Made by a program: the position numbers and the translations under genes. This document shows, piece after piece, positions 1 through 5,020 of a stretch of 5,711 nt of DNA (position 1 is the stretch's first letter; each line of letters opens with the position of its first letter). Below the pieces are notes generated by a model. The model was not told the DNA's origin. It saw only the letters and a list, made by a program, of their open reading frames with translations, and ran no database searches. The stretch lies in contig JALNXT010000106.1 of the NCBI GenBank assembly GCA_023230245.1, positions 1-5,711 of the forward strand, written 5' to 3'. The DNA comes from Candidatus Cloacimonadota bacterium (GTDB lineage Bacteria > Cloacimonadota > Cloacimonadia > Cloacimonadales > Cloacimonadaceae).

Positions 1-2
1 GC

Positions 3-92
3 GAATTGTATGAATATCAATATGTTGCCAATTTGGGTGACTACATTTTCAAGCTAACATCGGATGCCAACCCGCTCCTCTTAAGCATCTAA
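3..92 (+). CDS. Possible C-terminal end of an upstream gene (partial)
   Basis: Frame 3 is open from the window edge to a TAA at 90-92 and encodes 29 residues, starting ELYEYQYVANLGDYIFKLT and ending in NPLLLSI. Codon choice resembles the genes downstream, and the residue mix (alternating aromatic and aliphatic) is protein-like, so this may be the tail of a real gene. It is too short to assign to a family. The two other forward frames stop at 10-12 and 55-57, so an alternative is that the upstream gene ends at 57 in frame 1, which gives a less natural peptide. The stop codon lies inside the strong hairpin at 46-108. Confidence 0.4.
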   Translation, partial: ELYEYQYVANLGDYIFKLTSDANPLLLSI

Positions 93-108
93 AAGGTTAG
101 CTTGAAAA
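46..108. repeat. Two-tier inverted repeat / hairpin over a stop codon
   Basis: A perfect 13-base inverted repeat pairs 46-58 (ttttcaagctaac) with 96-108 (gttagcttgaaaa). Inside it, 62-67 pairs with 85-90 (ggatgc/gcatct, with one G-T), leaving a loop at 68-84. About 19 pairs in all could form. No T-run follows the 3' arm on the plus strand, so it does not look like a standard intrinsic terminator. It could be an mRNA 3'-end structure or part of an intergenic repeat element. Confidence 0.6.
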
Positions 109-178
109 ATTTCGGGGGGATGCGTGAATTTTCTCACTCCCGTTTTCTGATAGGAGGAGGGGAGTACCTTGGTTGGGG

Positions 179-198
179 TGGCAAACTCCGATTTGCCA
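179..198. repeat. Short hairpin containing aaactccgatt
   Basis: A 7-base stem (179-185 tggcaaa with 192-198 tttgcca) closes a 6-base loop ctccga. The 11-base string aaactccgatt at 183-193 recurs at 4186-4196, where it forms an arm of another hairpin, hinting at a shared intergenic repeat family. Confidence 0.5.
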
Positions 199-237
199 AA
201 GTATCCACAGAATGCTTTTCAGACAGCATCGCGGTCT

Positions 238-259
238 CTGCCAATTCGGGGATTGGCAG
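238..259. repeat. 8-bp perfect hairpin
   Basis: Positions 238-245 (ctgccaat) pair perfectly with 252-259 (attggcag) around the loop tcgggg. No run of T follows, so it is not an obvious terminator. It is one of the array of stem-loops between the window start and the first complete gene. Confidence 0.55.
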
Positions 260-273
260 CCCGATAAGCGGAA

Positions 274-349
274 TTTGACTTACAATTACGCTGCTACGTG
301 TTACGCAATAAACTAGAACAACCATCACACAGCGTAATTGTGAGTTAAA
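274..349. repeat. 20-bp long inverted repeat with 36-base loop
   Basis: Positions 274-293 pair with 330-349 over 20 base pairs. Eighteen are Watson-Crick, and the two exceptions (281/342 and 277/346) are G-T, so the stem would be continuous in plus-strand RNA. The loop spans 294-329. This is the strongest structure in the upstream intergenic region. It could be a repeat element, a small structured RNA or the ends of a tiny degenerate mobile element; the sequence alone does not decide. Confidence 0.65.
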
Positions 350-383
350 GGTAATTCGGGATGGGGGTTTCTTTTAACTCATA

Positions 384-437
384 AATCGGCAATGCTGTAG
401 TTGGTAGCGTTTTATTACGCAGATACAGTCACCGATT
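384..437. repeat. Nested imperfect hairpin
   Basis: Three stems nest about one centre: 384-389 aatcgg with 432-437 ccgatt, 395-399 ctgta with 424-428 tacag, and 407-410 gcgt with 417-420 acgc, the last closing the loop tttatt. Internal loops separate them. The register is consistent from outside to inside, which supports one folded unit, although each stem is short. Confidence 0.4.
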
Positions 438-491
438 AGATAATTCAAAAGTCCTTTCCCCCTTTGATTTGCCTTCCCTACCTGATTTAGT

Positions 492-512
492 TTGACATTT
501 TTGTTGTATCTT
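492..512 (+). promoter_or_regulatory. Weak promoter candidate for the four-gene block
   Basis: A consensus-like TTGACA lies at 492-497, and the only nearby -10-like strings are TATCTT at 507-512 (spacer 9, too short) and TATTAT at 522-527 (spacer 24, too long, overlapping the start codon). A promoter is expected here because this is the first gene of the block, but the boxes do not form a good sigma-70 pair. Confidence 0.2.
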
Positions 513-525
513 AAAGCATGGTATT

Positions 526-1470
526 ATGACTATGCTTGTTTTGGATAAACAGATAAAGAATCAATTAGATAGCTTGCCTAAAGGCTGGGCTTATTTTGCC
601 CTTCACAGCAGCGATGCATTGCTATATTCAGGTTACACTGCCAATCTTCCGCTAAAGCTAAAAACTCTTCAGGGAAAGGCAGAGGAAGGTGGCTTGTATG
701 CCGAGCTGTGGCAACAAAGCAGTAAGCTTGCGTATGAAGTCCATGCGCATGGTTTGGCAGCACTTATTCAGTATAAGGCTACTATCACCGAAGAACTGCC
801 TTTGTTTCAGCACCGCATCCTTCCCTGGGCGAATTATGCCTATCTGGCTATCGATGCGCACCGCTTTCCGTTTGTAAGCACGATGGAGCATACTAATGAC
901 GATTGGCTTTATCTGGGGCCGTTTCGCAGCCGCTTCATGCTGGTGGATGTGATAGATACTCTATCCCGCATCTTGAAGCTGCCCTATTGTGAGACCACTG
1001 ATTTCCCTTGTGCCAAGTTTGATAAAGACATCTGCCGTGGCTGGTGTTTAAGCCTTGCCCCCTCCCAAGAAAGCGAGCTGGAGCATAGCCTGGATAAACT
1101 GGACGCATTGCTAAAGGAAGCTTATCTGCATCCTGATAATGGCATCTTGGAAATGATTACCAAGACCAGAAACGAGTATTTTGACGACCTTGAGTTTAGC
1201 AAAGCTGCCTTACTGGATGATGAGATTGATGTTTTAAGCAGATACCGCGATTGGCTTATCTTTCTTTATGCAGCCAAGCAACTGGAATATGAAGACGACC
1301 ATGTAAACATTATGGGTGGCAAGGTAATAAGCTGCCAATATAACCACAAAACATACCACTTCCCCATGGATAAGACTGAATTTAGGGCTAACGAAACCCT
1401 CGCCTTAAACCTGGACACCGTGGACGAAAGCCGGATTATATACGATTACCTGAGAAAAAGGGAGAAATAG
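526..1470 (+). CDS. UvrC N-terminal-like protein with degenerate GIY-YIG nuclease domain
   Basis: This 314-residue protein follows the N-terminal plan of excinuclease subunit UvrC: a GIY-YIG domain (about 18-96), a GPF motif (131-133) matching the GPY of UvrC, a cysteine-rich segment (155-174) and a UVR-like helical motif (about 220-237, LEFSKAALLDDEIDVL). It lacks the C-terminal RNase H-like nuclease and helix-hairpin-helix domains, so in size it resembles E. coli Cho. Aligned by eye with UvrC, Tyr34 and Gly36 of the YIG strand remain, but the catalytic Arg becomes Lys44, the metal-binding Glu becomes Tyr83 and the conserved Asn becomes Gln95, so nuclease activity is doubtful. Cysteines 155, 162, 170 and 174 have the CX7CX3C end of the UvrC Fe-S ligands. 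The last 65 residues match nothing I recognise. The start at 526 has no Shine-Dalgarno; ATG 532 is an alternative. It directly abuts purC. Confidence 0.75.
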   Translation: MTMLVLDKQIKNQLDSLPKGWAYFALHSSDALLYSGYTANLPLKLKTLQGKAEEGGLYAELWQQSSKLAYEVHAHGLAALIQYKATITEELPLFQHRILPWANYAYLAIDAHRFPFVSTMEHTNDDWLYLGPFRSRFMLVDVIDTLSRILKLPYCETTDFPCAKFDKDICRGWCLSLAPSQESELEHSLDKLDALLKEAYLHPDNGILEMITKTRNEYFDDLEFSKAALLDDEIDVLSRYRDWLIFLYAAKQLEYEDDHVNIMGGKVISCQYNHKTYHFPMDKTEFRANETLALNLDTVDESRIIYDYLRKREK

Positions 1471-2352
1471 ATGCACGAAGAGATTTGCAAACTTACCATA
1501 GTTAAACAGCACCGTCAAGGTAAAGTTAGAGATATATACGATTTGGGTGACACCATGTTAATCGTTACCAGCGATCGTATTTCCGCCTTTGATGTGGTGT
1601 TTCCAGAGCCTATACCTGATAAGGGCAAGATCCTTAATTCCATCTCAATTCATTTCTTTAACACCACCCAACACATCATCCCCAACCATTTTATCACCGC
1701 CAAGGTAAGCGAATACCCAGTTGAATTACAGCCCTATGCAGCCTATCTTGAGGGGCGTAGTATGCTGGTGAAAAAGACCCGCGTAATCCCCTTTGAGTGC
1801 ATTGTGCGTGGTTATATCAGCGGTTCTGCCTGGAGCGAATATTCCAAAACCAATACCATCGGCAGCATGCTTATCGCCGAAGATATGCTGGAAAGCCAAA
1901 GGTTTAGCCATCCGCTATTTACCCCCAGCACCAAGGTGGAGAACGGTCACGACGAAAACATCAGCTACCGTGAGTTTCTTTCCCGCATGGACGAAAGGCT
2001 GGCAACCTATATCAAAGACAAGGCTATCGAGCTATATTCCCACGCCCACGAAACGCTGATCAAGCAAGACATCATCGTGGCAGATACCAAGTTTGAATTT
2101 GGCTCCATCGGCAATCAATTACTGCTGATAGATGAAGTGCTTACCCCAGATTCCTCCCGCTTTTGGGCATTGGATGAATACGAGATGGGCAGCAGTCCCA
2201 AGAGCTACGATAAACAATATATTCGGGATTATTTGACCACTATCGGTTGGGATAAACAGCCTCCAGCCCCACATCTGCCTGATGAAATAATAAGCAAAAC
2301 CCGCGATAAATATCTGGCTATCCACAAAATAATCACAGGGAAAGAGATATAA
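1471..2352 (+). CDS. purC: Phosphoribosylaminoimidazole-succinocarboxamide synthase (SAICAR synthetase)
   Basis: PurC joins aspartate to CAIR using ATP to make SAICAR, a step of cytoplasmic de novo purine synthesis. The 293-residue protein is complete and close to the longer, yeast Ade1-like form rather than the roughly 240-residue bacterial form. Family motifs are all present in order: GKVRDIYD (17-24, nucleotide-binding loop), SDRISAFDV (34-42), FECIVRGYISGSAW (108-121), FTPSTKVENGHDENIS (150-165), ADTKFEFG (204-211), IDEVLTPDSSRFW (220-232) and SYDKQYIRDYL (245-255). The ATG follows the preceding TAG with no gap, and a Shine-Dalgarno aagggag sits at 1458-1464, six bases before the start, inside the end of the upstream gene. 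The zero spacing implies co-transcription and possibly coupled translation. No purine riboswitch or PUR box is visible directly upstream. Confidence 0.97.
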   Translation: MHEEICKLTIVKQHRQGKVRDIYDLGDTMLIVTSDRISAFDVVFPEPIPDKGKILNSISIHFFNTTQHIIPNHFITAKVSEYPVELQPYAAYLEGRSMLVKKTRVIPFECIVRGYISGSAWSEYSKTNTIGSMLIAEDMLESQRFSHPLFTPSTKVENGHDENISYREFLSRMDERLATYIKDKAIELYSHAHETLIKQDIIVADTKFEFGSIGNQLLLIDEVLTPDSSRFWALDEYEMGSSPKSYDKQYIRDYLTTIGWDKQPPAPHLPDEIISKTRDKYLAIHKIITGKEI

Positions 2353-2354
2353 AC

Positions 2355-2729
2355 ATGCCTATAGTAATATGTATTGTAGATGACGAAGACGAACTGGTTT
2401 TAAACCTAAAACTTGAGATTTCTGCCTTGCGTCCGCAGTGGGAGATCATCACCTTTTCGGATGGGATGCAAGCCATGCAAGAGATCATTAAAGGTAGAGT
2501 AAATCTTGTAGTTACCGACATCGCGATGCCCGATATGGACGGCTATGAGCTGTTCTGGCGAGTGAAAGACTATGACGATAAAATCCCCGTGATCATGATG
2601 ACCGGCTTTGGTTATGACGCCAATCATGTGTTGGTGCGCGCCAAAGTGGACGGATTAAAAGACGTGTTATTCAAACCTTTCGATACCGAAAAGCTGGTGG
2701 AATTAATCGACGCCCGGCTTGCCCCATGA
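2355..2729 (+). CDS. Single-domain response regulator (CheY-like receiver)
   Basis: The 124 residues form one receiver domain with no output domain. Expected phosphorylation-site residues are visible: the acidic pair Asp9-Asp10 after the first beta strand (IVICIVDDED), the phospho-acceptor Asp55 (VVTDIAMPDMDGYE), Thr83 (IMMTG) and Lys107 (FKPF). It would receive phosphate from a histidine kinase or phosphotransfer protein and act through protein contacts in the cytoplasm. No kinase lies in the window, so the partner is unknown. The gene starts two bases after purC ends; a weak Shine-Dalgarno-like agggaaagag (2337-2346) lies in the end of purC. Its place between purC and lpxK suggests it is expressed with housekeeping genes; a role in their control is not shown. 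Confidence 0.93.
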   Translation: MPIVICIVDDEDELVLNLKLEISALRPQWEIITFSDGMQAMQEIIKGRVNLVVTDIAMPDMDGYELFWRVKDYDDKIPVIMMTGFGYDANHVLVRAKVDGLKDVLFKPFDTEKLVELIDARLAP

Positions 2730-2743
2730 GCCTAAGCATTTAA
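2726..2743 (+). other. Mini reading frame between response regulator and lpxK
   Basis: An ATG at 2726 overlaps the TGA of the response regulator (ATGA) and opens a five-codon frame ending TAA at 2741-2743, ten bases before the lpxK ATG. lpxK has no Shine-Dalgarno in the 24-base gap, so terminating ribosomes could restart here; this is inference from layout only. Confidence 0.2.
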
Positions 2744-2753
2744 TCCCGCACTT

Positions 2754-3812
2754 ATGCGATTAAATCTGCATAGCCTAATCCAAGCTCATCTGCTGAAGCG
2801 CAGTCCGCTCAGCTACCTTCTATACCCCTTGGGAAAGCTCTACGGAGCTTATCAGTCCCTCAGACGTCGGTATTTATTCCCACGCCCCTACCATGCGCCT
2901 TGCAAAGTGATCAGCATCGGTAATATCGTAAGCGGTGGCAGTGGCAAAACGCCTTTAACCATCGCCATTGCACGGCTATTATCAGAGCAAGGGATACGCG
3001 TGGCAGTTTCACACCGTGGTTATAAGGGCAAGTTCGAGAACCACCCCCACTTGATTTCAGACAGCAAATCTCTGTTATATCCCGCTGATGTTGCCGGTGA
3101 TGAAGCTTGGTTAATCGCTTCTTCCCTACCTGGCATACCTGTAGTAGTAGGCAGAAAGCGCAAAGCTGCCATCCACCTCTTGCTGAAAAGCTATCCCGCC
3201 ACACAAGTGATAATTATGGACGATACCTTCCAGCATTTAAAGGTATTCAGAGATTTGGATATAGTGTCCTTCGCCACGGAATCTGGCATCGGTAACGGCT
3301 TTGTGTTACCGGCTGGCTACCTGCGTGAAAGCCTGAATGCTCTCACCGATAAATGTATCGCCGTGGTTTACCGCATGCAGCAAACACATACCCCCAAAGC
3401 GTGGGAAGCACTTATACAAGCGAAGACTCCGCATGTCTATCATAGCTATGCCACCGCAACTGAGTGTATAGACGCACGTGGGAATCCCTTTGCAATAGAC
3501 AGCCTGAAAGGCAAAAGACTGGTGCTGGTTTCTGGCATCGCCCACCCCAAATCCTTCGAGAAAACGGTTAAAGAACTGGGATTAAAATACATTAAGCACA
3601 ACATATATCCTGACCACTACAGCTTTGACGATGATAATATCACCCCAAAACTGTTACACGAGCATCCAGATATCATTCTCTGCACCCAGAAAGACATCAT
3701 GAAGCTTGCCAGACACCCGGAGCTTGCTCCCCGCTTAAAGGCTTTGGTGCTGAGCTATCAGTTTGATGAACAGGAAGAGTTTCATCATCAGATTAATTTA
3801 ATACTATCTTAA
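2754..3812 (+). CDS. lpxK: Tetraacyldisaccharide 4'-kinase (lipid A 4'-kinase)
   Basis: LpxK phosphorylates the 4' position of the tetraacyldisaccharide 1-phosphate precursor to make lipid IVA, at the cytoplasmic face of the inner membrane. The 352-residue length is a little above the usual 320-350. The N-terminal hydrophobic membrane-contact segment is at 18-34 (SPLSYLLYPLGKLYGAY), the Walker A loop GGSGKT at 61-66, SHRGYKGK at 86-93, VAGDEAWLIA at 113-122, DDTFQH at 156-161 (usually DDGFQH or DDAFQH), LPAGYLRE at 185-192, SGIAHPKSF at 260-268, YPDHYSF at 285-291 and TQKDIMKL at 311-318. ATG 2754 is the first ATG after an in-frame TAA at 2733-2735 and gives the expected lead-in before the SPL segment; no Shine-Dalgarno is visible. 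It closes the four-gene block and indicates an outer membrane with lipid A. Confidence 0.96.
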   Translation: MRLNLHSLIQAHLLKRSPLSYLLYPLGKLYGAYQSLRRRYLFPRPYHAPCKVISIGNIVSGGSGKTPLTIAIARLLSEQGIRVAVSHRGYKGKFENHPHLISDSKSLLYPADVAGDEAWLIASSLPGIPVVVGRKRKAAIHLLLKSYPATQVIIMDDTFQHLKVFRDLDIVSFATESGIGNGFVLPAGYLRESLNALTDKCIAVVYRMQQTHTPKAWEALIQAKTPHVYHSYATATECIDARGNPFAIDSLKGKRLVLVSGIAHPKSFEKTVKELGLKYIKHNIYPDHYSFDDDNITPKLLHEHPDIILCTQKDIMKLARHPELAPRLKALVLSYQFDEQEEFHHQINLILS

Positions 3813-3900
3813 CAATACCCCAATCTACAGCAATCTAAACCTCCATGCTAACCTTCCGTCCATGCCATAATTATCTCCCTTAGATTTAAGCCTGGAGTCA

Positions 3901-3946
3901 TTGCTGCTAAAGGAAGATTAGCGATTCCGATAACTACGGGTAGCAA
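3901..3946. repeat. Imperfect stem-loop
   Basis: Outer arms 3901-3905 ttgct and 3942-3946 agcaa flank an inner stem 3906-3910 gctaa with 3918-3922 ttagc. The inner stem closes a 7-base loop, with unpaired sequence between 3923 and 3941. The 8-base string actacagc at 3949-3956 just downstream is the reverse complement of gctgtagt at 394-401 in the other intergenic region. Confidence 0.3.
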
Positions 3947-3984
3947 GGACTACAGCGTTACTGCTTAAATAACAACTAATTAAC

Positions 3985-4006
3985 AAAGAGTAAAAGAGTA
4001 AAAGAG
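3985..4006 (+). repeat. Tandem repeat of the 8-base unit aaaagagt
   Basis: The plus strand reads about 2.75 copies of aaaagagt with period 8, forming an almost pure purine tract that continues as agagaaaaa to 4011. It is short and may be slippage-prone; no function is evident. Confidence 0.6.
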
Positions 4007-4097
4007 AAAAACACTCCTGATTATTTGGTACTTGATATAACCTTACTTTGGCACACCGTCCTTCCTCCCCACCCGTGTATAGGCGAAGACCAACCCA

Positions 4098-4129
4098 TAA
4101 CCATCCCATATCGCGATAAGGGATAGTTA
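4098..4129. repeat. 32-base near-perfect palindrome centred on tatcgcgata
   Basis: The core tatcgcgata at 4109-4118 is a perfect palindrome. Symmetry continues outward to 4098 and 4129, with 14 of 16 positions paired and mismatches only at 4108/4119 and 4102/4125. With no spacer at its centre, it looks more like a protein-binding operator or replication-type site than a hairpin. Flanking 11-base-period repeats (cccata at 4094 and 4105; ggatagtta at 4121 and 4132) extend the symmetry. Confidence 0.6.
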
Positions 4130-4140
4130 ACGGATAGTTA
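4121..4140 (+). repeat. Direct repeat ggatagtta, period 11
   Basis: The string ggatagtta occurs at 4121-4129 and again at 4132-4140, one helical turn apart, and the first copy is the right arm of the palindrome at 4098-4129. The spacing would suit adjacent protein-binding half-sites, but no known operator is recognised. Confidence 0.5.
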
Positions 4141-4180
4141 TTGGCTGCATAAGCGTGGCAACGAAGATGTGAAGAATGAG

Positions 4181-4235
4181 GTAGTAAACTCCGATTCACC
4201 CCTTGCCGAATCGGAGTCCGGCAACCCAATACTAC
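4181..4235. repeat. Double-stem element with alternative pairing
   Basis: A perfect 10-bp stem pairs 4188-4197 actccgattc with 4208-4217 gaatcggagt around a 10-base loop. An outer stem pairs 4181-4186 gtagta with 4230-4235 tactac. A competing 6-bp stem, 4203-4208 ttgccg with 4219-4224 cggcaa, overlaps the first and cannot form together with it. The left arm carries aaactccgatt, shared with 183-193. Confidence 0.55.
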
Positions 4236-4344
4236 GCTTTCACAAAGGTAAGTCTCTATAATATTTTTCGCGTCCCTGAAGATTTTTGGCAATTCTGTCC
4301 CAAATCTGGGGTTTTGTCCCCCTTACATTATAGAAGCACCTAAT

Positions 4345-4351
4345 AAAGGAG
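4345..4351 (+). promoter_or_regulatory. Strong Shine-Dalgarno fixing the start at 4358
   Basis: The string aaaggag ends six bases before the ATG at 4358. It is the best ribosome binding site in the window and supports the small downstream frame as a real, translated gene. Confidence 0.85.
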
Positions 4352-4357
4352 ACAAAA

Positions 4358-4801
4358 ATGAAAGTGAAGTTTCATTATGGACTGGCAGGTTACAGTGGCA
4401 AACTGGATGATCTGGTGTATTACTTCGATAAAACTGCGGGCAGTATGTTTGCACGCAGGTATCGCTATCCCAAACTAACACAAGAAAATGAAAGAGTGAA
4501 AAAGACTTCTGGGCAGCTTTTTGCGATTGAGCCATCGGACGCTTACAAGGACAACTTTAGGCTTTATCTGATGCATTACAATGGCTTAAAGAGCACCGCT
4601 AAGCCTATGCGCTCCTGGGTGAATCTGTATATCCACTTGATGCACAAGATGGCAAAAGCAATACCAGAAGTAGATTTGACCACCATTACCAGAGAGCAAA
4701 TATATCAGCATGATTTTCCCTGCATTAGTGTTAAACGAGCCGTAGAAGCGGGTTTACTACAGGAAGTGGCGGGATACGAAAGCATGGCGGCGGAGATATA
4801 A
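4358..4801 (+). CDS. Hypothetical protein, 147 residues
   Basis: I do not recognise a named family. The protein is complete, has a strong Shine-Dalgarno and protein-like codon use, so it is very likely real. No signal peptide or membrane segment is seen. The N-terminus is aromatic and glycine-bearing (KFHYGLAGYSGKLDDLVYYF, 4-23). A basic patch FARRYRYPKLT follows (31-41), then a helical-looking middle (42-100, with aromatics in FRLYLMHYN and SWVNLYIHLMHKM) and a C-terminal part with one cysteine (122) and VKRAVEAGLL (125-134). Net charge is slightly positive. The order GxSGK, then Arg-rich strand, then TQxN, loosely recalls small Bacteroidetes proteins of the DUF6266 type, but this is a by-eye resemblance only. 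It stands alone between two non-coding regions, so it is probably its own transcription unit. Confidence 0.8.
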   Translation: MKVKFHYGLAGYSGKLDDLVYYFDKTAGSMFARRYRYPKLTQENERVKKTSGQLFAIEPSDAYKDNFRLYLMHYNGLKSTAKPMRSWVNLYIHLMHKMAKAIPEVDLTTITREQIYQHDFPCISVKRAVEAGLLQEVAGYESMAAEI

Positions 4802-4855
4802 GGTAATGGGAGGCGGGTGTGATGCGTGCCGATTGTTGATAATGTATGTATCTTT

Positions 4856-4909
4856 GGATTATAAATTGCTTGTTTACAAAGAAGCGATACCCTGTATGGG
4901 ATTATAAAT
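4856..4909 (+). repeat. Exact 11-base direct repeat ggattataaat, 43 bases apart
   Basis: The string ggattataaat occurs at 4856-4866 and 4899-4909, start to start 43 bases, close to four helical turns. The copies sit either side of the candidate -35 region. They could be paired regulator sites or AT-rich promoter elements; the reverse complement contains the -10-like TTATAAT. Confidence 0.55.
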
Positions 4910-4972
4910 GGATAATGGGAATCCTCGATGTCCGTTGGTTCCTATAAAGCTGTAATAGCTAACCCTTATAAC

Positions 4973-4994
4973 CTAAAGGGGAGTATCCTTTTAG
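4973..4994 (+). repeat. Leader hairpin upstream of the exported protein gene
   Basis: Positions 4973-4980 (ctaaaggg) pair with 4987-4994 (ccttttag), 8 pairs including one G-T, around the loop gagtat. The stem ends 26 bases before the ATG at 5021. The 5' arm and loop hold aaaggggag (4975-4983), which resembles a Shine-Dalgarno but is too far from the start to serve it. No T-run follows. Confidence 0.4.
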
Positions 4995-5020
4995 TTGTTC
5001 AACACAAGCATGGTGGTAGC

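Larger units (their letters stand above)
93..525. other. Gene-free, hairpin-rich intergenic region
   Basis: No reading frame here has both a credible start signal and protein-like content. The stretch instead contains a series of separate stem-loops (179-198, 238-259, 274-349, 384-437) listed individually. A very purine-rich tract at 150-164 contains AGGAGG but leads to no convincing gene. The short phrase aattcggg recurs at 243-250 and 353-360. The density of inverted repeats suggests remnants of intergenic repeat elements or a structured RNA rather than a plain spacer. Confidence 0.6.
3813..4357. other. Gene-free, palindrome-rich intergenic region
   Basis: No credible gene is seen on either strand over this 545-base gap. 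No clear intrinsic terminator (GC-rich stem plus T-run) follows the lpxK stop. The stretch contains a stem-loop near 3901-3946, a period-8 purine repeat at 3985-4006, a long palindrome at 4098-4129 followed by an 11-base-period repeat, and a double-stem element at 4181-4235. A small stem ccca/tggg (4299-4302 with 4307-4310) precedes a T-run at 4312-4315 and is too weak to call a terminator. TATAGA at 4329-4334 is -10-like but has no good -35 partner. Confidence 0.6.
4802..5020. other. Leader/intergenic region before the exported protein
   Basis: No gene is seen in this stretch. It should hold the promoter for the gene at 5021. TTTACA at 4873-4878 and TATGGG at 4895-4900 (spacer 16) is the least bad -35/-10 pair, and TATAAA at 4903-4908 is an alternative -10 at a poor distance. 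An exact direct repeat (4856-4866 and 4899-4909) and a leader hairpin (4973-4994) are listed separately. Confidence 0.4.

Noticed and set aside
169..267. 32-codon plus-strand frame from TTG 169 behind the AGGAGG-containing purine tract at 150-164
   Set aside because: The Shine-Dalgarno match is good, but the start is TTG, the frame is short and it spans two hairpins; there is no support for a real product.
134..328. 64-codon open frame on the minus strand
   Set aside because: It starts with GTG, has no Shine-Dalgarno and runs through several inverted repeats; the protein has no recognisable domain or composition of a real gene.
274..349. Long inverted repeat as ends of an insertion sequence or MITE
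   Set aside because: The enclosed segment is only 36 bases, there is no transposase and I see no target-site duplication; kept only as a structured repeat.
3813..3900. Rho-independent terminator after lpxK
   Set aside because: No stem of useful strength followed by a T-run was found in this stretch.
3985..4006. Possible CRISPR-like repeat
   Set aside because: The unit is only 8 bases with no spacers, so it is a simple tandem repeat.
3918..4292. 124-codon open frame on the minus strand
   Set aside because: It starts with TTG without a ribosome binding site and covers the palindromes and purine repeat; the product is low in order and matches nothing.
4908..4955. 15-codon frame upstream of the exported protein
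   Set aside because: It has no Shine-Dalgarno and an unremarkable peptide; frames of this size occur by chance.
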